This document shows positions 25,442 to 34,787 of a stretch of 64,000 nucleotides of DNA, in pieces; the stretch's first letter is position 1, and every line of letters starts with the position of its first letter. The notes beneath the pieces were generated by a model that worked only from the letters and a program-made list of their open reading frames with translations, was not told the origin of the DNA and searched no databases. A program made the translations under genes and the position numbers. This stretch comes from Nostoc sp. FACHB-973. Its GTDB lineage: Bacteria; Cyanobacteriota; Cyanobacteriia; Cyanobacteriales; Nostocaceae. The stretch covers positions 105,853 to 169,852 of the forward strand of contig NZ_JACJSJ010000005.1 in the NCBI RefSeq assembly GCF_014698115.1. Direction: 5' to 3'.

Positions 25442-25784
25442 AGGTAAAGTTCAAAAAGTTACAATAAATTACAGGCTTTTACTAGGATTAGTTCTTACAA
25501 ATCTGCCTGTATAATCAATCTGTTTTTCACAGGTCTAGTGGGTTTGGCAAATTGCATTCTTAGTCAAACACTACCCTTGTTCTAAAGTCAAGGGTTATTT
25601 TGAGTTAAATTTTGGTTTTTTCTCTGAAAGTAGTCGTAAAAATGATAACAAATAAGTTACAGTTACAATCACTTAAAAAAGCTGGAAGTAGCGGCTGAAA
25701 GTCTTTAAATGTTAGATTTTCTGGTTATTTGGGCAAAACAGACTTATAAAGTATTGAATTTGACACGATGAGGAGTGAATTGTT
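25442..25784. other. Non-coding gap between divergent genes
   Basis: About 340 AT-rich bases between the CobA-like gene (minus) and the adenylate-kinase-like gene (plus). It should hold both promoters. No ORF, repeat block or clear operator is visible. Confidence 0.35.
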
Positions 25785-26408
25785 GTGAGATTAGTGATTC
25801 TGGGAGGTTCAGGATCGGGTAAAAGCACTCAAGCACAAAGGCTTTGCAGATACTTTGATATTCCTCTGATTTCTACAGGTGAGATTTTACGGGAAGCCAT
25901 ATCTGGTGATAAGCCGTTGCCGAAGTTCCAATGGTCGCAAGCCGACCCTCGGACTTATTTTTCTGTTTACGCTAGCCTAAGTGAATTAGGCTACCACGCA
26001 CGGCCATATCTAGAAAAAGGGGAATTAGTTCCAGACGAAATGATCATTGAATTGATCCGAATTCGCCTCAGACAACCAGATATTAACAGCACTTGGGTGT
26101 TAGAGGGTTATCCCCGTACTGCTTTTCAAGCTGAAGAATTAGATTTTTTATTAGATGATTTAGGGCAAAAGCTAGATTGGGCAATTTATCTCCAAGTTCC
26201 AGAAGCAGTGATGGTTAGCCGATCGCTGGGGCGATCGCTACCAGATGACCAGCCTGAAATTGTACAGCGTCGTGTAGAATTATTCTACGATCGCACCATC
26301 CCCATCCTAGAATATTACGACCGTCGTCGCCGCCTATTAACCATCAACGGTGACCAGTCACCAGAGATGGTGTTGCAAAATATTTTGACTCTACTTTCAG
26401 TTCCCTAG
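25785..26408 (+). CDS. Adenylate-kinase-like nucleoside monophosphate kinase
   Basis: A 207-residue kinase of the adenylate kinase family. P-loop GGSGSGKST (7-15), NMP-binding ISTGEILREAI, the conserved EGYPRTAFQAEELD (family DGFPRT), and SRSLGRSLPDDQPEIVQRRV in the short LID region. The GTG start is chosen because GAGGAG lies about 10 bases upstream and the protein begins directly with the first strand MRLVILGG. Housekeeping adk usually sits with ribosomal genes, so this is probably a second, divergent copy; its true substrate is uncertain. Confidence 0.85.
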   Translation: MRLVILGGSGSGKSTQAQRLCRYFDIPLISTGEILREAISGDKPLPKFQWSQADPRTYFSVYASLSELGYHARPYLEKGELVPDEMIIELIRIRLRQPDINSTWVLEGYPRTAFQAEELDFLLDDLGQKLDWAIYLQVPEAVMVSRSLGRSLPDDQPEIVQRRVELFYDRTIPILEYYDRRRRLLTINGDQSPEMVLQNILTLLSVP

Positions 26409-26522
26409 AGATTACTGAGTGTCGCTAAATCTTATTCATCTAAAAATAATTATGTATGGTATATGTAAGACACAGTAATCCTAGCAAGGTACTGTAGATT
26501 TAGTTGCAGAGGTACAGCGGCA

Positions 26523-27539
26523 GTGGGTATTGTAGTTGAGAACGTCTCTAAACAATTCGGAAGTTTCAAGGCAGTCGATCAGGTCAGTTTAGAAATTAAG
26601 AGTGGTTCCCTAGTTGCGTTGCTTGGGCCATCGGGATCGGGTAAATCTACCCTGTTGCGATTAATTGCAGGTTTAGAAATGCCAGATAGTGGCAAAATCC
26701 TGCTTACCGGGAAGGATGCGACATATCAAACTGTGCAACAGCGGAATATTGGATTTGTGTTTCAGCACTATGCTTTATTCAAGCATTTGACTGTTAAGCA
26801 GAATATTGCTTTTGGCTTAGAAATTCGCAAGGCACAGCCAAAGAAGATTAAAGGGCGGGTAGAACAATTGCTAGAATTGGTGCAATTGAGTGGATTAGGC
26901 GATCGCTATCCATCACAACTCTCTGGTGGTCAAAGACAACGGGTCGCATTGGCAAGGGCACTGGCAGTAGAACCGGAAGTTTTATTGCTAGATGAACCCT
27001 TCGGCGCACTTGATGCTAAAGTCCGTAAAGATTTACGGGCATGGTTACGCAACCTCCACGATGAAGTACATGTTACCACAGTTTTCGTTACCCACGACCA
27101 AGAGGAAGCAATGGAAGTCTCCGATGAAGTTGTGGTAATGAATAAAGGGCAGGTGGAACAGGTAGGAACACCAGCAGAAATTTATGATAATCCTGCCACT
27201 GCATTTGTGATGAGCTTCATCGGTCCGGTGAACGTATTGCCTAGCACCTCGAAGATTTTCCAAAGCAGTGGATTTGATACACCCCATCCACAAGTATTTT
27301 TGCGCCCGCAAGACGTGATTTTGGAAACTAGTGCCAATGGTGCCACTACACCTGCCATAATTAGCCGATTAATACATTTGGGTTGGGAAATTCAGGTAGA
27401 ATTGACTTGCGATGATGGGCAAGTAGTAACGGCGCATTTAACACGCGATCGCTTTAATCAATTAGAGTTAGAACCAAAACAGCGGGTCTATGTCAAGCCA
27501 AAGGATGCCAAGTCCTTCCCACTGTCTTATTCAATTTAA
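26523..27539 (+). CDS. cysA: Sulfate/thiosulfate-type ABC transporter ATP-binding protein (CysA-like)
   Basis: A 338-residue importer ATPase: Walker [10 protein letters not shown] (34-42), Q-loop FVFQHYALF, signature [15 protein letters not shown], Walker [12 protein letters not shown] and H-loop [10 protein letters not shown]. The C-terminal part (about 235-338; [23 protein letters not shown]) is the TOBE-like regulatory domain of the CysA subfamily. It begins at GTG. No cysT/cysW permease or sulfate-binding protein lies nearby, so it is an orphan here and must pair with subunits encoded elsewhere. A strong terminator follows. Confidence 0.85.
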   Translation: MGIVVENVSKQFGSFKAVDQVSLEIKSGSLVALLGPSGSGKSTLLRLIAGLEMPDSGKILLTGKDATYQTVQQRNIGFVFQHYALFKHLTVKQNIAFGLEIRKAQPKKIKGRVEQLLELVQLSGLGDRYPSQLSGGQRQRVALARALAVEPEVLLLDEPFGALDAKVRKDLRAWLRNLHDEVHVTTVFVTHDQEEAMEVSDEVVVMNKGQVEQVGTPAEIYDNPATAFVMSFIGPVNVLPSTSKIFQSSGFDTPHPQVFLRPQDVILETSANGATTPAIISRLIHLGWEIQVELTCDDGQVVTAHLTRDRFNQLELEPKQRVYVKPKDAKSFPLSYSI

Positions 27540-27563
27540 AATTTTCCCAGTTTTTTAACCATC

Positions 27564-27612
27564 AAAACCCCAGGCTAATAGCTGAATTCCATAGTTATTA
27601 TTCTGGGGTTTT
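27564..27612 (+). terminator. Rho-independent-type terminator of cysA
   Basis: AAAACCCCAG (27564-27573) and CTGGGGTTTT (27603-27612) form a perfect 10-bp stem 25 bases after the cysA stop, the right arm ending in a T-run. The loop is long but has some internal pairing. The symmetry means that it could work in both directions. Confidence 0.75.
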
Positions 27613-27765
27613 AATCTCAGTCAATGTCGTGCAACACGCCGAAAATCGAGCTAATATTTAGATTTGCGTTATGGGCGTTAGTACTAACCCACCATACTGT
27701 CTTACCCCACTTCACAATGCTAAAATTGCCTACAATTGTGATGCAATAAAACAGCAGAGGCATAA

Positions 27766-27981
27766 ATGAGTACAAAAGAACAAATCCAAGCCGAGATAGA
27801 CAGCCTTAAAGAAGAGTATCTTGATGAGTTATATCTTGTAATTAAAGATTTCGCCCAATCTAAACAACAGCCTAAAAAGGCTAGCTTCATGTCTAAACTG
27901 AAACAGATAAAAATAGAAGCGCCAGAGGATTTTACCGCCCATCTTGATTTATATGTAGGCGGGGAAAAAGTTGTCAAATAA
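27766..27981 (+). CDS. Probable antitoxin of a PIN toxin pair, 71 aa
   Basis: A 71-residue protein, MSTKEQIQAEIDSLKEEYLD then ELYLVIKDFAQSKQ, with a helical N-terminal part of the kind found in small cyanobacterial antitoxins of DUF2281 type. It ends 11 bases inside the PIN-domain gene, so the two are translationally coupled. I cannot identify a DNA-binding fold with confidence; the antitoxin role is inferred from position and size. Confidence 0.7.
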   Translation: MSTKEQIQAEIDSLKEEYLDELYLVIKDFAQSKQQPKKASFMSKLKQIKIEAPEDFTAHLDLYVGGEKVVK

Positions 27982-28375
27982 GCTATTTGTTGACACTTTA
28001 TTTGTTATAGCGCTGATTAACCAACGTGACCAATATCACCAACAAGCCTCAGAATTAGCAGATCAATTTGAAGGCTATCTCTTACTCACTACTGATGCAG
28101 TATTATTAGAAATCGGTAATGCTCTAGCACGCAACTACAAAGACGAGGCTATTGATATTATCGAACAGTTTTTGACCTCAGATGAAGTGGAAATTGTGCG
28201 GCTTACTCCTGAATTATTTAAACAAGCGTTTAACCTTTATAAAACTCACCAAGATAAAGCATGGGGTTCGGTCGATTGTATTTCCTTCGTAGTCATGAAG
28301 CAAGCGGGAGTAACCCAAGCGTTGACCTTTGATCGGCATTTCCTGCAAGCAGGCTTTCAAGCATTGATGAGGTAA
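27971..28375 (+). CDS. PIN domain protein (VapC-like toxin)
   Basis: A 134-residue PIN-domain protein: D8 in KLFVDTLFVIALINQRD, E47 region in DAVLLEIGNALAR, WGSVDCISFVVMKQAG (third acidic residue) and LTFDRHFLQAGF (fourth). The TTG start overlaps the stop of the upstream small gene, giving MSNKLFVDT. Together they form a toxin-antitoxin pair of a type distinct from the one at 23140-23810. Confidence 0.85.
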   Translation: MSNKLFVDTLFVIALINQRDQYHQQASELADQFEGYLLLTTDAVLLEIGNALARNYKDEAIDIIEQFLTSDEVEIVRLTPELFKQAFNLYKTHQDKAWGSVDCISFVVMKQAGVTQALTFDRHFLQAGFQALMR

Positions 28376-28466
28376 TATAATGCTTGACTTATCTTAGGTT
28401 GCATAGACGCGCACCCACTTATGGTTAGATATCGCCCTTTGTTGCTTTTGACAAAATCAGTCTCAA

Positions 28467-29051
28467 CTAAGATCCACTTATGGGTGGTAACATTTCCAAA
28501 ACTACAATGCTTAAATCAGGAAACTCTAAAGGTGAAATAGTCGCATCTTCTACTAAAATAACTTCACTTTGATAGCCGTCTTGAGTTGGTTCTCGAAAGA
28601 CACGCAATTGACGACTAACCACATCTAACACCCAATAATCTCTAATTCCTGCTTGAGAATATGCTTTGGCTTTGGTTTCGCAATCTAGTTTCAAACTGCT
28701 ATCTGCCACTTCAATAATCAGATAAATTTCTGTTGGGGTGGGATGATGGTCTGCGTAGTCCAGGGGGTCTATTTTCACCACAGCAATATCCGGTTCTGGT
28801 TCAGACCGCTCATTTAACCTTACTGGGTCTTGAATAGATACCCAAGCGCGATTGCCTAATCTATTTTTCAGTAAGTAATCTGTTCTACCCACTGCTGACC
28901 GATGAGCTGTCCCTTTAGCAATCATCCAAATTATCTTTCCTTCCAGGAGTTCCACGCGTTCATCTGCACCAAAAATCCCAGCCTCAGCCATGCGGTGGTA
29001 TTCTTCAACTGTCCACAGGCGAAGTTTCAACGTGGGTTCTGTGTTTTGCAT
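28467..29051 (-). CDS. Uma2 family endonuclease (DUF820)
   Basis: A 194-residue Uma2 protein of the compact, classical type. VEEYHRMAEAGIFGADERVE and LLEGKIIWM at the N-terminus, then EPDIAVVKIDPLDYAD (acidic strand), IYLIIEVADSSLKLDCETK (E strand and lysine), and YSQAGIRDYWVLDV. All nuclease-like core residues are present. It lacks the charged C-terminal helix of the two other Uma2 proteins in this window. Function unknown. Confidence 0.92.
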   Translation of the reverse strand: MQNTEPTLKLRLWTVEEYHRMAEAGIFGADERVELLEGKIIWMIAKGTAHRSAVGRTDYLLKNRLGNRAWVSIQDPVRLNERSEPEPDIAVVKIDPLDYADHHPTPTEIYLIIEVADSSLKLDCETKAKAYSQAGIRDYWVLDVVSRQLRVFREPTQDGYQSEVILVEDATISPLEFPDLSIVVLEMLPPISGS

Positions 29052-29210
29052 AGCTTGTTTCGCATCTGTGAAGAGTAATTAGTATCCTAGCATTTTTAAC
29101 TTTACAAAATCATAATAGTATGCAGTATAAATAGGAGTCAGAATACAGAATTCAGAATATTTCATGGATAAAGGAATGAAGTTTTAATAACAATACTTCG
29201 CCATTTTTTT

Positions 29211-29245
29211 GTAGGTTGGGTTTAGCTTAGCTAAACCCAACCTAC
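29211..29245. repeat. Perfect 16-bp palindromic repeat
   Basis: GTAGGTTGGGTTTAGC (29211-29226), TTA, GCTAAACCCAACCTAC (29230-29245) form a perfect hairpin between the HAD gene and Uma2, flanked by T-rich DNA on the left. This resembles dispersed palindromes of Nostoc genomes. It may end transcription of the HAD gene. A tract of GAATTCTGAATTCTGG-type repeats follows up to 29305. Confidence 0.8.
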
Positions 29246-29305
29246 AGGTCTATTAAAATCTTCTGAATTCTGAATTCTGGATTCTGGATTCTGAATTTTG
29301 AATTC

Positions 29306-30040
29306 TCACTCTTCTAAAATCTGAATTTCATCAAGTTGATTAATCACCACATCTGCACCTTTAACATTATCCAAATTACCCACCCAAGTGATTCCAATAC
29401 AACCTGCGGCTTTAGCATCACGCCCCATTTGCATATCACCAACTGAATCACCCACCATCAACGTAGCGCTTGGTTCGACGCCCAAGGCTTGGCAAGCTTG
29501 CAAAAATAGCACTGGGTCTGGTTTACTCGGTCCCTCATCGACTCCCATTTCCAACTGGATATAATCACTTAATTGGTGATGGTCTACAAACTGTTGTACT
29601 TCATCAGTGGTTGCCGCTGAGAGTATACCAAGTTTTATACCAGCTTCGTGTAGATATTTCAATATCTCCAAACTGCCCACAAACAGTGGTGAAGGAGTTT
29701 GTCCAATGTATTTTTCCGCTTCATCCAAAGCTTGACGAGCTATTTTTAAGCACTCAAACCATCCTTTTCCAGTTTCCGCAATGTAGGCCGCAGCAGCAAC
29801 TTCTGTTTCGCGGCGACTCGCCACCGATACTATGCCTGCTGGGTCGAGGATATTGCCATTGACGCCAAATGCCATTAATAGGGGTTCCCCAACACCGGGA
29901 ATTTGAGCGTCTATTAACCTCGCTGCTTTTTGTGCCAGCGATCGCAAAAACGTTTCTGAGTCTTCTAGAGTACCATTTTTGTCAAACAAAATTGCTTGAA
30001 TATTATAAAAAGTGACGTTTCTACATTTAATAGTTACCAA
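29306..30040 (-). CDS. HAD family hydrolase (phosphoglycolate phosphatase-like)
   Basis: A 244-residue haloacid dehalogenase-type phosphatase. Motif I is FDKNGTLEDSE (D20, then N22 where most members have Asp), motif II ILSAATTDE, motif III lysine in GPSKPDPVLF, motif IV MVGDSVGDMQMGRDAKAAG. The helical cap lies at about 30-120. The Asp-to-Asn change at N22 removes the usual general acid, which may lower or change activity, though the rest of the site is intact. It lies downstream of rpsA on the same strand, past a terminator. The substrate is not predictable. Confidence 0.85.
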   Translation of the reverse strand: MVTIKCRNVTFYNIQAILFDKNGTLEDSETFLRSLAQKAARLIDAQIPGVGEPLLMAFGVNGNILDPAGIVSVASRRETEVAAAAYIAETGKGWFECLKIARQALDEAEKYIGQTPSPLFVGSLEILKYLHEAGIKLGILSAATTDEVQQFVDHHQLSDYIQLEMGVDEGPSKPDPVLFLQACQALGVEPSATLMVGDSVGDMQMGRDAKAAGCIGITWVGNLDNVKGADVVINQLDEIQILEE

Positions 30041-30140
30041 AATATTTCACTCCATTTATTTAGTTATTTGTCATTTGTCAGTTGTCTTTTGTCCTTTGGT
30101 AATCAGAAATGACTAATGACTAATGACAAAATTTTGACAT

Positions 30141-30164
30141 AAAAAAAGAGGGAAAAACCCTCTC
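30141..30164 (-). terminator. Rho-independent terminator of rpsA
   Basis: On the minus strand AGAGGG-TTTTT-CCCTCT is followed directly by seven T, 50 bases after the rpsA stop. This is a textbook intrinsic terminator. Confidence 0.85.
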
Positions 30165-30214
30165 TAAATAATGCTTTGATATTCTCAATTAAAGACAGTA
30201 AAACTATAAATCTA

Positions 30215-31342
30215 TTACTCTTCAATAGCTGCGGTAATTTCTTCTTCGGTTTCTGTCGCTGGTGGAATTTCCTCTTCAAGTTCTGCTGCTGGTGGAATTT
30301 CCTCTTCAAGTTCTGCTGCTGGTGGAATTTCCTCTTCAAGTTCTGCTGCTGGTGGAATTTCCTCTTCAAGTTCTGCTGCTGGTGGAACTTCTTCCTCTGC
30401 TACAACTTCCACAACTCCAGCAGGCGCAGCAGTAATACCTTGCTGTTTAGCTAGCAGCTGCTCCCGATACTTAGCAGCCATTTCTTCTGCTTTATCATAG
30501 ACCAAATCCCGGTTTTTAATCATATCACCAGGTTCTGGTTCTAATTGCTTGGTAGATAGAGAAATCCGACCTCTTTCTGCGTCCAAATCAATGATCATAA
30601 CTTTCACTTCATCATTGACATTGAACACGCTATGAGGTGTATCAATATGTTCGTGAGAAATCTCGGAAATGTGTAGTAGACCACTGACGCCGCCAATGTC
30701 AATGAAAGCACCGTAGGGTTTGATACCACGAACTGTACCAATGACTACCTCGCCAACTTCTAGGCGGTTCATCTTGCGCTCAACTAACGCGCGACGGTGG
30801 GATAGAACTAAGCGGTTACGTTCTTCGTCCACCTCTAGGAATTTCAGTGGTAGTTCTTCACCTACCAATTCTTCTTTAGGTTTGCGGGTGCTGATGTGGG
30901 AACCGGGAATAAAACCACGCAATCCCTCAATTCTTACCAATGCACCACCACGATTGGTTGCAAATACGCCAGAACGAACGGTAGCGTCTTCTGCTTGCAG
31001 TTGTCGCACGCGTTCCCAAGCCCGCATATACTCAATACGGCGAATGGAAAGAGTTAACTGACCATCTTCATTTTCATCGGTGAGGATAAAAAATTCGCGT
31101 GTTTCGTTTGACTGTAAGACTTCTTCCGGGGCATCGACCCGGTTAATAGACATTTCTTGTATGGGTATATATGCTGCTGTTTTAGCACCAATGTCAATCA
31201 GAGCGCCGCGCGGCTCTATACTGAAAACGGTTCCTGGTACAATATCTCCAGGGCTAAAATGATAATCGTATTTGTCAAGTAGAGCAGCGAAATCTTCGTG
31301 AGTGAATCCAATTTCTGTAGCGGTTAAATTCTGATTGACCAT
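30215..31342 (-). CDS. rpsA: 30S ribosomal protein S1 with repeat-expanded acidic tail
   Basis: A 375-residue cyanobacterial-type ribosomal protein S1 that helps mRNA binding on the 30S subunit. Three S1 domains are visible: about 32-100 (GDIVPGTVFSIEPRGALIDI), about 118-185 (VRSGVFATNRGGALVRIEGL, RGFIPGSHIS) and about 198-268 (GEVVIGTVRGIKPYGAFIDI, SGLLHISEISHEHID). After residue 310 the protein carries an acidic Pro/Ala/Glu tail made of a 10-residue unit (PPAAELEEEI) repeated four times plus partial copies. The tail comes from an exact 30-bp DNA repeat. A terminator follows. Confidence 0.95.
   Translation of the reverse strand: MVNQNLTATEIGFTHEDFAALLDKYDYHFSPGDIVPGTVFSIEPRGALIDIGAKTAAYIPIQEMSINRVDAPEEVLQSNETREFFILTDENEDGQLTLSIRRIEYMRAWERVRQLQAEDATVRSGVFATNRGGALVRIEGLRGFIPGSHISTRKPKEELVGEELPLKFLEVDEERNRLVLSHRRALVERKMNRLEVGEVVIGTVRGIKPYGAFIDIGGVSGLLHISEISHEHIDTPHSVFNVNDEVKVMIIDLDAERGRISLSTKQLEPEPGDMIKNRDLVYDKAEEMAAKYREQLLAKQQGITAAPAGVVEVVAEEEVPPAAELEEEIPPAAELEEEIPPAAELEEEIPPAAELEEEIPPATETEEEITAAIEE
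30261..30390 (-). repeat. 30-bp coding tandem repeat in rpsA
   Basis: Four identical, head-to-tail 30-bp units (30261-30290, -30320, -30350, -30380) and a partial, slightly changed fifth encode PPAAELEEEI units at the S1 C-terminus. Identity at DNA level shows recent expansion. Confidence 0.95.
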
Positions 31343-31618
31343 GCTGATTTAGTTCCTGGTTCTAGTCTCCGTAAAGGTTGTGCGACAAGCGCGATGTACA
31401 TGCAACTGTCTTTAGCCAGTCCACACTTAACATCCTTTTTCATCCTAGCGCAGAAAAGCTAGTATTAACACATATCAACTCCCAAGATTGGAAATTATAT
31501 CACAATATTAAAATGATTGGGGATTGGGCAGATGAGGGTTACCGAAGGAGTGAGAAAGAAGAATTAATAACCAATGGCCAATCACAAATGACCAATGACG
31601 AAGGACAAACAGAATAAT

Positions 31619-31650
31619 ATCCGTTACTACTGAATATAGTAGTAACGGAT
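31619..31650. terminator. Hairpin downstream of psbB-psbT
   Basis: ATCCGTTACTACT (31619-31631) and AGTAGTAACGGAT (31638-31650) form a perfect 13-bp stem with a 6-base loop, 40 bases past the psbT stop. No T-run follows, so it may stabilise the mRNA end rather than stop transcription by itself. Confidence 0.65.
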
Positions 31651-31689
31651 ACTAACATTGAATGCGCTTAAAGTTGTGGTAATAGCGAT

Positions 31690-31794
31690 CTACTTCTCTT
31701 TTTTATCAAAGCGGGGGGGTTCGCGAAATGCGATCGCAAAGAAGAGAACACCTATACACAAGGTAAAAATCAAGATGTACGCAACGCTTTCCAT
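31690..31794 (-). CDS. psbT: Photosystem II protein PsbT
   Basis: A 34-residue one-helix photosystem II subunit: MESVAYILIFTLCIGVLFFA followed by IAFREPPRFDKKEK. The membrane helix is residues about 3-22 and the RFDKKEK tail is stromal. PsbT sits at the PSII monomer interface and helps repair of the acceptor side. It lies directly downstream of psbB on the same strand, the conserved cyanobacterial order, separated by a repeat tract. Confidence 0.95.
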   Translation of the reverse strand: MESVAYILIFTLCIGVLFFAIAFREPPRFDKKEK

Positions 31795-31819
31795 TTTATG
31801 AGTTCCTGCCTATCCAGCT

Positions 31820-31945
31820 AGTAATGAGGGATTAGGGATTAGGTATTGGGGACTGGGTATTAGGGATTGGGTATTGGCTAGTGAGAAAGTATTCGTAATA
31901 AATACTTATTTCCTAGTCCCCAGTCCCCAGTCCCCAGTCCCCAGT
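31820..31945. repeat. Tandem repeats between psbB and psbT
   Basis: GGGATTAGGGATTAGG / GTATTGGGGACTGGGT units and, further on, five units of CCCCAGT fill the 154-base gap. The two blocks are complementary and can fold into one long hairpin inside the psbB-psbT transcript. Confidence 0.8.
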
Positions 31946-31948
31946 CCC

Positions 31949-33478
31949 TTAGAGTGCTTCCTTCCGGCGGGTTGACTTGTCACCCACTTTCTGGAATAGA
32001 CCCCATTCAACTTGTTCTTCTAGATCCGCTTCAACACCGGCGAATACGTCTCTGTAGATTGTACGAGCGCCATGCCACAGGTGACCGAAGAAGAATAGTA
32101 GAGCAAACACAGCATGTCCAAAGGTAAACCAACCTCTAGGACTGGTGCGGAATACGCCGTCAGAGTTCAAGGTTTCCCGGTCAAATTCAAAGATTTCACC
32201 GCCTTGAGCTTTACGAGCATATTTCTTCACATCGGCTGGGTCTGTGAAGGTCTTACCGTTGAGGTCACCACCGTAGAAACTAACGGTGACACCAGATTGC
32301 TCGAAGCTATACTTAGATTCTGCCCGACGGAACGGAATGTCAGCGCGGACAACTCCATCGGCGTCGGTCAAGACTACTGGGAAGGTTTCAAAGAAGTTGG
32401 GTAGACGACGCACGGTTAATTCGCGTCCTTCAGAATCTTTGAATACAGCGTGACCTTGCCAAGATTGGGCAATACCATCACCCTTAACCATCGGTCCTGT
32501 ACGGAATAGACCGCCTTTGGCGGGGCTATTGCCGACGTAATCGTAGAAAGCCAGTTTTTCTGGAATCTGCGACCAAGCTTGTTCAAGGGTTGCACCTTGG
32601 CCAACGCTGGTTTGGACGCGACGCTCAATTTCTTGACGGAAGTAGCCTTGATCCCATTGGTAGCGGGTAGGGCCAAACAGTTCAATGGGGGTGGTAGCGT
32701 TACCGTACCACATAGTACCAGCTACCACGAAAGCAGCAAAGAATACTGCTGCGATACTGCTAGAAAGTACTGTTTCAATGTTCCCCATCCGCAGTGCTTT
32801 GTAGAGCCTTTCGGGGGGTCGGACTGTGAGGTGGAATAAGCCTGCAATAATACCAACAACACCAGCAGCAATGTGGTGAGCCACAACACCGCCAGGGTTA
32901 TATGGGTTAAAACCATTTGGTCCCCATTCTGGTGCTACTGCCTGGATGCTACCAGTGATACCGTAGGCATCAGAAACCCACATCCCCGGGCCAAATAGTC
33001 CGGTGAGGTGAAAAGCACCAAATCCAAAACAAAGAAGACCGGATAAGAACAGGTGAATGCCAAACATTTTTGGCAAGTCTAGAGCGGGTTCACCTGTGCG
33101 GGGGTCTCTAAAGAGTTCCAAATCCCAGTAAACCCAGTGCCAAACAGCAGCTAGGAATAATAGACCGGAAAGAATGATGTGAGCCGCAGCAACCCCTTCA
33201 AATGACCAGAAGCCAGGATCGCCTGTTGAAGCACTACTAACACTCCAACCACCCCAAGATTGGGTAACGCCCAAACGTGCTAAGAAGGGCAGCACGAACA
33301 TTCCTTGACGCCACATCGGGTTGAGAACCGGATCGCTTGGGTCATAGACAGCCAGTTCGTATAGTGCCATCGAACCAGCCCAGCCTGCTACTAGGGCTGT
33401 ATGCATCAGGTGTACAGAAATCAGCCGCCCTGGATCATTCAGAACGACTGTGTGTACTCGGTACCAGGGTAGTCCCAT
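31949..33478 (-). CDS. psbB: Photosystem II CP47 chlorophyll apoprotein
   Basis: CP47, 509 residues, the inner antenna of photosystem II, with six membrane helices and a large lumenal loop (about 255-450) between helices V and VI. Typical start [20 protein letters not shown] and many helix histidines that bind chlorophyll ([56 protein letters not shown]). The length is normal and the sequence intact. psbT follows downstream. The promoter should be in 33479-33986, where no operator can be named. Confidence 0.98.
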   Translation of the reverse strand: MGLPWYRVHTVVLNDPGRLISVHLMHTALVAGWAGSMALYELAVYDPSDPVLNPMWRQGMFVLPFLARLGVTQSWGGWSVSSASTGDPGFWSFEGVAAAHIILSGLLFLAAVWHWVYWDLELFRDPRTGEPALDLPKMFGIHLFLSGLLCFGFGAFHLTGLFGPGMWVSDAYGITGSIQAVAPEWGPNGFNPYNPGGVVAHHIAAGVVGIIAGLFHLTVRPPERLYKALRMGNIETVLSSSIAAVFFAAFVVAGTMWYGNATTPIELFGPTRYQWDQGYFRQEIERRVQTSVGQGATLEQAWSQIPEKLAFYDYVGNSPAKGGLFRTGPMVKGDGIAQSWQGHAVFKDSEGRELTVRRLPNFFETFPVVLTDADGVVRADIPFRRAESKYSFEQSGVTVSFYGGDLNGKTFTDPADVKKYARKAQGGEIFEFDRETLNSDGVFRTSPRGWFTFGHAVFALLFFFGHLWHGARTIYRDVFAGVEADLEEQVEWGLFQKVGDKSTRRKEAL

Positions 33479-33986
33479 CGACTACGCTCCTCCTCGATGA
33501 GTTAGTTTACAAAGCAATTTTCTTACTGAGTTTCTGAGAAACGAAAATCGCCACTCAGAAAACTCTCTTTTGTTTTTTGTTATTGCCAGAGCCAGAGCTT
33601 GACCACAACTTAGTCTTATTAAGTCAGACAGCGTAGGTGGTTTGGCAATGCTTACTCGCTCCCTTGAGATTTACCCCGTAGGGTAGCCATCGCCAAGCAA
33701 AAATGAGAATGTTTTAAAAAGTGTAACTATTGATGGAACTCTTTGCAAGCGTGTAAATTAATGCGATCGCGTAGCATGTCCAAGTTTTTTCGCTACCAAT
33801 CCTGTCGGGGATTAAATTTGCTTATCTTTTCTTTACGGGGAGTGGGGAGTGGGGAGTGGGGAATGGGGAGATGGGGGCAGGGGAGGCAGGGGAGGCAGGG
33901 GAGGCAGGGGAGGCAGGGGGACAAGAAAATTATGTTGTTATGTTACTTCCCCTATTCCCTACTCCCTACTCCCTACTCCCCTACCC
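33479..33986. other. psbB upstream region with tandem repeats
   Basis: The first 350 bases upstream of psbB are AT-rich with no ORF and probably hold its promoter. At 33836-33990 there are GGGAGTGGGGAGT units, five GGGAGGCA units, and CTACTCCCTACTCCC, again partly complementary. Small frames there are artefacts. Confidence 0.6.
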
Positions 33987-34313
33987 TTACTGAACTACCA
34001 ACTGGATGTTTTGCAGGTGACACTTCGTTTCAGCCGTACCAAGGCGTTCGATTACTTGTTCGGCACTCATCAAACGCTTGAGTACTACTTGACCGATGGT
34101 CTTACTGGCCGTTACTGGGGTTGTTGGCTTTACTTCTACGGTTAAAATGGCTTCTTCAACTCGATACAGCCATAGCAATTCGTTTTGTTCCACTAAACAA
34201 ATATTCATTCGCTGAATATCTGGTTGGCGTCGCCATGCTGTTATTTGCCAGAGTCCGTCAGATGCCCACACTCTCGAAACTGTCCATCCCTCAGATAGAA
34301 AGAAATACTTCAC
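33987..34313 (-). CDS. Hypothetical protein, 108 aa
   Basis: A 108-residue soluble protein with no family that I recognise: MKYFFLSEGWTVSRVWASDG, LWQITAWRRQPDIQRMNIC, then a C-terminal helix MSAEQVIERLGTAETKC. It is rich in aromatic residues in the first half and looks like a small alpha/beta fold. It lies upstream of psbB on the same strand with a 508-base gap, so it is not clearly in the same transcript. Confidence 0.65.
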   Translation of the reverse strand: MKYFFLSEGWTVSRVWASDGLWQITAWRRQPDIQRMNICLVEQNELLWLYRVEEAILTVEVKPTTPVTASKTIGQVVLKRLMSAEQVIERLGTAETKCHLQNIQLVVQ

Positions 34314-34787
34314 GGTTTTAGTCTCGCTATTAGACTTTAAATCTGTTGTTCAAGATATCGCGATCGCTTTTTTCGCTGATGTATAAACACTAGATTTTTC
34401 AGGAAAACCATGCAGCTGTTCTCTATGAGAAACCGCTCCACGGGTATGTGTATTCAAGCGCAACAGGCAAAGTTTTAATGTACACTGCCCAAGCTATTGT
34501 CAAAGCTTAACAAAGCTATACCCTAGTAACTATGAATTTACGACAAATTCAGTCAATGTTTCAAATCTTAATTAAATAAACATTTTTCCTGACTTTAAGG
34601 AACTGTCCTTTGTCATTAGTCATTAGTCATTTTTGTTCACAAAGCACAAAGGTATTGCAACATATAAGTTTATTTGTACGTATATACTTAGCTGTCAGCA
34701 TTGCCAAAATTATTTGTAAAAATTAAGGCACAATAGTCACAAATGTAGTAAGATGACTGACCGCTGATATCTAAAAAGATTATTGCT
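34314..34787. other. Non-coding gap upstream of the ABC lipoprotein gene
   Basis: About 470 bases, AT-rich, with one HIP1 site and a short GTCATTAGTCATTAGTC repeat near 34612-34630. No convincing ORF. It must carry the promoters of the divergent neighbours. Confidence 0.35.

Noticed and set aside
30176..30454. 92-codon plus-strand frame rich in Phe, Cys and Trp
   Set aside because: It is the antisense of the rpsA 30-bp repeats, a shadow of a real gene.
33743..34145. Plus-strand frames of 98-112 codons upstream of psbB
   Set aside because: They pass through GGGAGTGGGG and GGGAGGCA repeats and then antisense to the 108-aa gene.
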